From Phascolomyces articulosus (taxonomy: Eukaryota > Mucoromycota > Mucoromycetes > Mucorales > Lichtheimiaceae): 64,000 nucleotides of DNA. Location: the NCBI GenBank assembly GCA_025677815.1, contig JAIXMP010000012.1, positions 496,001 through 560,000 of the forward strand, read 5' to 3'. Below, piece by piece: positions 60,435 to 64,000 of this stretch. A model generated the notes under the pieces. The model saw only the letters and a list, made by a program, of their open reading frames with translations, was not told where the DNA came from and made no database searches. Position 1 is the stretch's first letter. Every line of letters starts with the position of its first letter. The position numbers and the translations under genes are program-made.

Positions 60435-62146
60435 TAGTATGATGAATATATTCGCGGTGTGCTAATAATGCGCAACTCCTTACTGAATTTTAAGACGAGT
60501 TTTATAATCGAATTCGTTGTTTCTATATATTTAACATATAGTATTATTACATACACATGTATAAATAGCATATAAATACATTTTATTAAATTATATAGTA
60601 GATAGAATATATATTATATATATTATCAAATAAAAAATAATACTGGTAGCTTGGAGAGCATATCAAATACATACAAAAATGAAGTCATTTGTAAGCTAAT
60701 AAGTTGATGCGGGTCATAGAGATTACATGTCCCACAAATAGTTAATATTATTATTATTATCTTAAAAAATTTAATTTAATATGGGGACGATTCGATTATT
60801 CTATTGATGCTCTACTATCATTTTCTCAATTTAATTTTGATTGTAATAAATAAAATAATGAAATGCCATGCGTATGTTGTATATAAGATGAGTTTACAGG
60901 GGAAAAAAATATAGCTTATTTTTTTAATCAAAGCGAACCATTCAATGTAACTTTTCTCGTTTTAATTCGGCCTGTTTCCACTCCTTATACAGGAAAACCT
61001 GGTGTATCCGAAGTCTTTCCCGAAATCACATATCAGGAATCATTGATAGTATTACGTACAGGTGGTTTCTTTTTAAATAAGAGTATAACGTAAGCCGTAT
61101 GTAATTTTGAGGGAGGGAGCTGTGAGATTGAAGACATTCAAATGATTGTTGGGTACAAAAATGGCTTTGATTGTTCAGGGAGACGTGGAATTCAATAGTA
61201 TGTACGATTCTCTTCTAGGTTTAAATTTGGTATGTATTACATACATTATTACACGTGGCTTGATTTATTCGCAATTTAGTATTTGAGGGTGACTTGTATC
61301 TTATCTGTCATTCTTTGTTCTCTCATGGTAGGGTGTATGTGCTCTTAAATAGATCAAAATTTTCACTTCATTTGAAATCATGCAACTACTACTTGGGATG
61401 TCACTCTGTAATTTTTTTTTATTTCACAATTCTTGTAATATAACATTTGAATAATAAATTTTATGAAGTAGATTTTCATAAATATAGATGGTAAATGAAC
61501 GTAAAGGGTTTGAAGTAAGGTATTTTTAGGGGATTTTTAAGCAAGAGGAATTAAAAGATGCGATACATTTTCCAAAGATACTGCACCTTTTGTATAAAAC
61601 ATCGGAGGCACCCTGTTATAAACTATATAGTATAGTATAAACTTATGCACTTCTTGCGTATCATCGATTTATATTAGTGATTTTGTTTTTGAAACTTGGT
61701 AAAGATGGTTTATTTAAGAGCTCATGCACCATATTATGAAAAAGTAAACTATTAAAATGAATTTAAATTTTTGGACAGCTTTAATACATGTGCCATCTTC
61801 AAATGCATCAAAAAAAAAAAAATACTGGATCATCTTCGCTCCTTGACATAAAATCTATCTTCTGCAATAACTGTAATTCATCTTGAAAATAAATATAAAA
61901 ATATCCTGGTAATGATTAGAAAGTAAAGAAAAGTGTGAGCTTTGAAAATATAAATTAATGAAGAGGCTTTTAAGTATTTAATGTAGAAACAAATTTAGTT
62001 TATCTATTGACTTGCTCCGGAGTGTCTACCGACTTTGTCGATAATTGGGGGAAGGGGGTAAAGCATTAAGGTAAACACGCATAACATATAAATAGGGGGC
62101 AAAGAAGAAAAAGGAACCGTTGTTTTTTTTATCTAACTTCATTGCA
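60435..62146. other. Spacer between monooxygenase copies 2 and 3
   Basis: This is 1.7 kb of AT-rich DNA. It holds a plus-strand fossil at about 60930-61195, annotated separately, and the presumed promoter of copy 3. Confidence 0.5.
60930..61195 (+). pseudogene. Unidentified fossil coding fragment
   Basis: The plus strand reads EPFNVTFLVLIRPVSTPYTG, KPGVSEVFPEITYQESLIVL and GGFFLNKSIT, then TAA. A second block is EGGSCEIEDIQMIVGYKNGF followed by DCSGRRGIQ and TAG. These are much less AT-biased than chance frames nearby. I do not recognise the family. It is not part of the monooxygenase sequence. Confidence 0.35.
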
Positions 62147-64000
62147 ATGTCTACAAAAAAAGATAGCTCACCTACTATCGCTATTATTGGTACAGGGTAA
62201 AATATTAACATGCAATATGTAACTTATTAATACCATTTGGATGGTTTATTTCTTACAATAATTTAAATATAGGTTCAGTGGCATTTGTGCTGCTATCCAA
62301 TTGGAAAAACAACTTGGAATCAAGGCACAGCTGTTTGAGATTTGTAAAGATATCGGTGGTGTATGGAATGTCAATCAATATATTGGTATAGAATCTTATG
62401 CACCTTCTCATTTATATTCACTCAGTTTTGAACCAAATCCATGTAAGTGACTTAATACAATCTACTTAGAAAACGGAATATAAACAACCCTCTACAATCA
62501 AAATTTATCATGCATGCTAAACATCCTTCTTTTTTTTAAAAAAAAAATACATCATGATCTAAATATAGCATGGAAAGAAAGGTTTAGTTCCCAATCAGAA
62601 ATCCATAACTACATGAAAGGTGTGGCTAAAAAGTATCATTTATATGAGCGAACAAAATTTGAAACCGAAGTTATTCAACTTGAATGGCAAGAAAAACAAC
62701 AACAGTGGTTTGTGCAATGGAGAAATGTAAATAATCATCAGGAGACTGAATCTGGTATTTTTGATTTTGTGTAAGTATACTACATTAGTATGATTATAGG
62801 AGCAAAAAAAAATACTGAATTGATTGAGAAGATTATGTTTCATGGTGAGTGCTCAAATACGTTAAAAAAAATCCTACTATTTAATCCTTGAACGCGATTA
62901 TATAATAGGATCAGTGGTGTCGGATTATTGCGCATTGCCAATATCCCAAAGGAGTTTCTTGGTTTTGAGGGACCGATTATTCATACCGCTTATTGGGATT
63001 CAAGTATTGATTATACAAATAAACGTATAGCTATTATTGGTAGTGGCGCAACGTAAGTGCAGAAAAGTTTTAATATATTAAATGACATGACAGTTGATGA
63101 ATCTATTGGTTAGCATGTTAATTCATTATTCTTTACTATTGTACATTATAGAGCTATCCAAGTTATTCCAAAATTAAGAAAAGTGACATCGCATATTTAT
63201 AGTTACCAACGTACACCTGCTTGGGTACTGATCAGAAGTAAGCATTCTACTTTATTGTATAAAAATCCATGCAGATAAAGCAAATGGATTATGAGAGGCT
63301 GTGTAGGAGGAACGATTAAAACATGTTGTATGTAAATATTTAACTTCATACTATAGAGCAATACTCTTATTCAGGATTTGCTAAATTTATATTCCGTTGG
63401 GTTCCTTTTGCAATGAAGTTATACCGAATTTATCTCTATTTTCTGGTACTTTGCATATATATATTGCTACCACTACCACTATCTACCAACAGCCAGGCTA
63501 ATCCATGTTTTGTTATATAACATTAGCACGAAAGTTATCATATCGGCTTTGGTAATCATAAAATGTTAGGAGCTATAACGCTCAAGTACTATACTAAAAC
63601 TATGACATCAAGACTCGTTAAAGCTGGACGTCCTGATCTTATCCCAGCCTTGATTCCTGGTAATATTTAGATTATAAAAAAAAAGTAAAATAAATTTTTT
63701 GTCTCTGTAAAAATAATATATATATAATTTTGAAAATAGATTATCCTCCTGGATGTAAGCGCATTTGTCAATCTGAAACATATCTGGAAGCTATGGCTCA
63801 ACCTAATGTATCTGTCATCCGTTCTGGTGTGAAAGAAATTCGTGGTAGAACATTGGTCGACAAGGACGGTAACGAGACAGAAGCAGATATTTTGATTTTA
63901 GCCACAGGTTTTGATACAAAAAATATTACTGGAAACCTTGAAGGTAAATATGTGCTTTATATATTGAAATATTCGAAATATAATGTAAAACAAACAAATT
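62147..64000 (+). CDS. Flavin-dependent Baeyer-Villiger-type monooxygenase, copy 3 (partial, runs off the window)
   Basis: This is the third tandem paralogue. Exons seen: 62147-62196, 62273-62442, 62569-62770, 62909-63052, 63152-63237, 63357-63445, 63527-63659 and 63740-63943. Exons 2 to 8 keep the lengths found in copies 1 and 2, and the 3' end lies beyond the window. It has IIGTGFSGICAAI, FEGPIIHTAYWD (fingerprint kept), IIGSGAT and DILILATGF. The block that reads GGTWNVNRYPGAACDVPSHL in copy 2 is GGVWNVNQYIGIESYAPSHL here, losing the conserved Thr, Arg, Pro and the Cys-Asp pair. The frame is intact, so it is a divergent gene rather than a clear pseudogene. Confidence 0.85.

Noticed and set aside
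1..64000. CRISPR arrays, bacterial operons, rRNA operons or complete transposons with terminal repeats
   Set aside because: No spacer-repeat arrays, rRNA-like stretches or intact transposase genes were seen. The intron-rich genes are eukaryotic.

Overview
This window looks like an early-diverging filamentous fungus, most probably Mucoromycota (Mucorales type). It is AT-rich, has short GT-AG introns and long T/A tracts, and carries a Rim15-type PAS/AGC kinase/receiver protein, an Scs7-type sphingolipid hydroxylase and an ornithine decarboxylase antizyme. I assigned it from gene content and base composition only. I assembled the exon models by eye, checking splice consensus, reading phase and homology between paralogues; none has transcript support.

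Layout. 0-8 kb: a minisatellite, a small membrane-anchored ORF (-), a decayed LRR/F-box-like gene (-), then two ubiquitin C-terminal hydrolase (UCH, family C12) genes on the minus strand with a single-exon SANT/Myb gene between them. 8-10.9 kb: mostly gene-free, with one decayed coding fragment. 10.9-15 kb: an R3H-SUZ RNA-binding protein (+) and a putative antizyme (-). 15-25 kb: no intact gene, but several fossil coding fragments on the minus strand. 25-39 kb: a conserved fungal protein of unknown role (-) and a very large seven-exon Rim15-like kinase (-, about 2950 aa). 41-44 kb: a seven-exon acidic-tailed protein and a WWE-like protein, both (+). 47-51 kb: a zinc-independent MDR oxidoreductase (RTN4IP1/quinone-reductase type) and a cytochrome b5/fatty acid 2-hydroxylase, both (+). 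53.7-64 kb: a head-to-tail array of three Baeyer-Villiger-type flavoprotein monooxygenases (+). The third runs off the right edge.

How the genes fit together. Several are regulatory or stress-related: a Rim15-like nutrient/quiescence kinase, an R3H-SUZ protein, ubiquitin recycling, and antizyme control of polyamines. I see no evidence that they form a pathway. The clearest local evolution is tandem duplication. The UCH pair shares a 12-nt micro-exon but differs by one intron. The monooxygenase trio shares nearly identical exon lengths, while the third copy has lost conserved cofactor/active-site motif residues.

The item most worth a second look is the antizyme locus. The family is normally decoded by a +1 ribosomal frameshift, yet here the body of the protein is open from an in-frame AUG, and an upstream frame ends at a UGA overlapping that AUG (CCAUGA).
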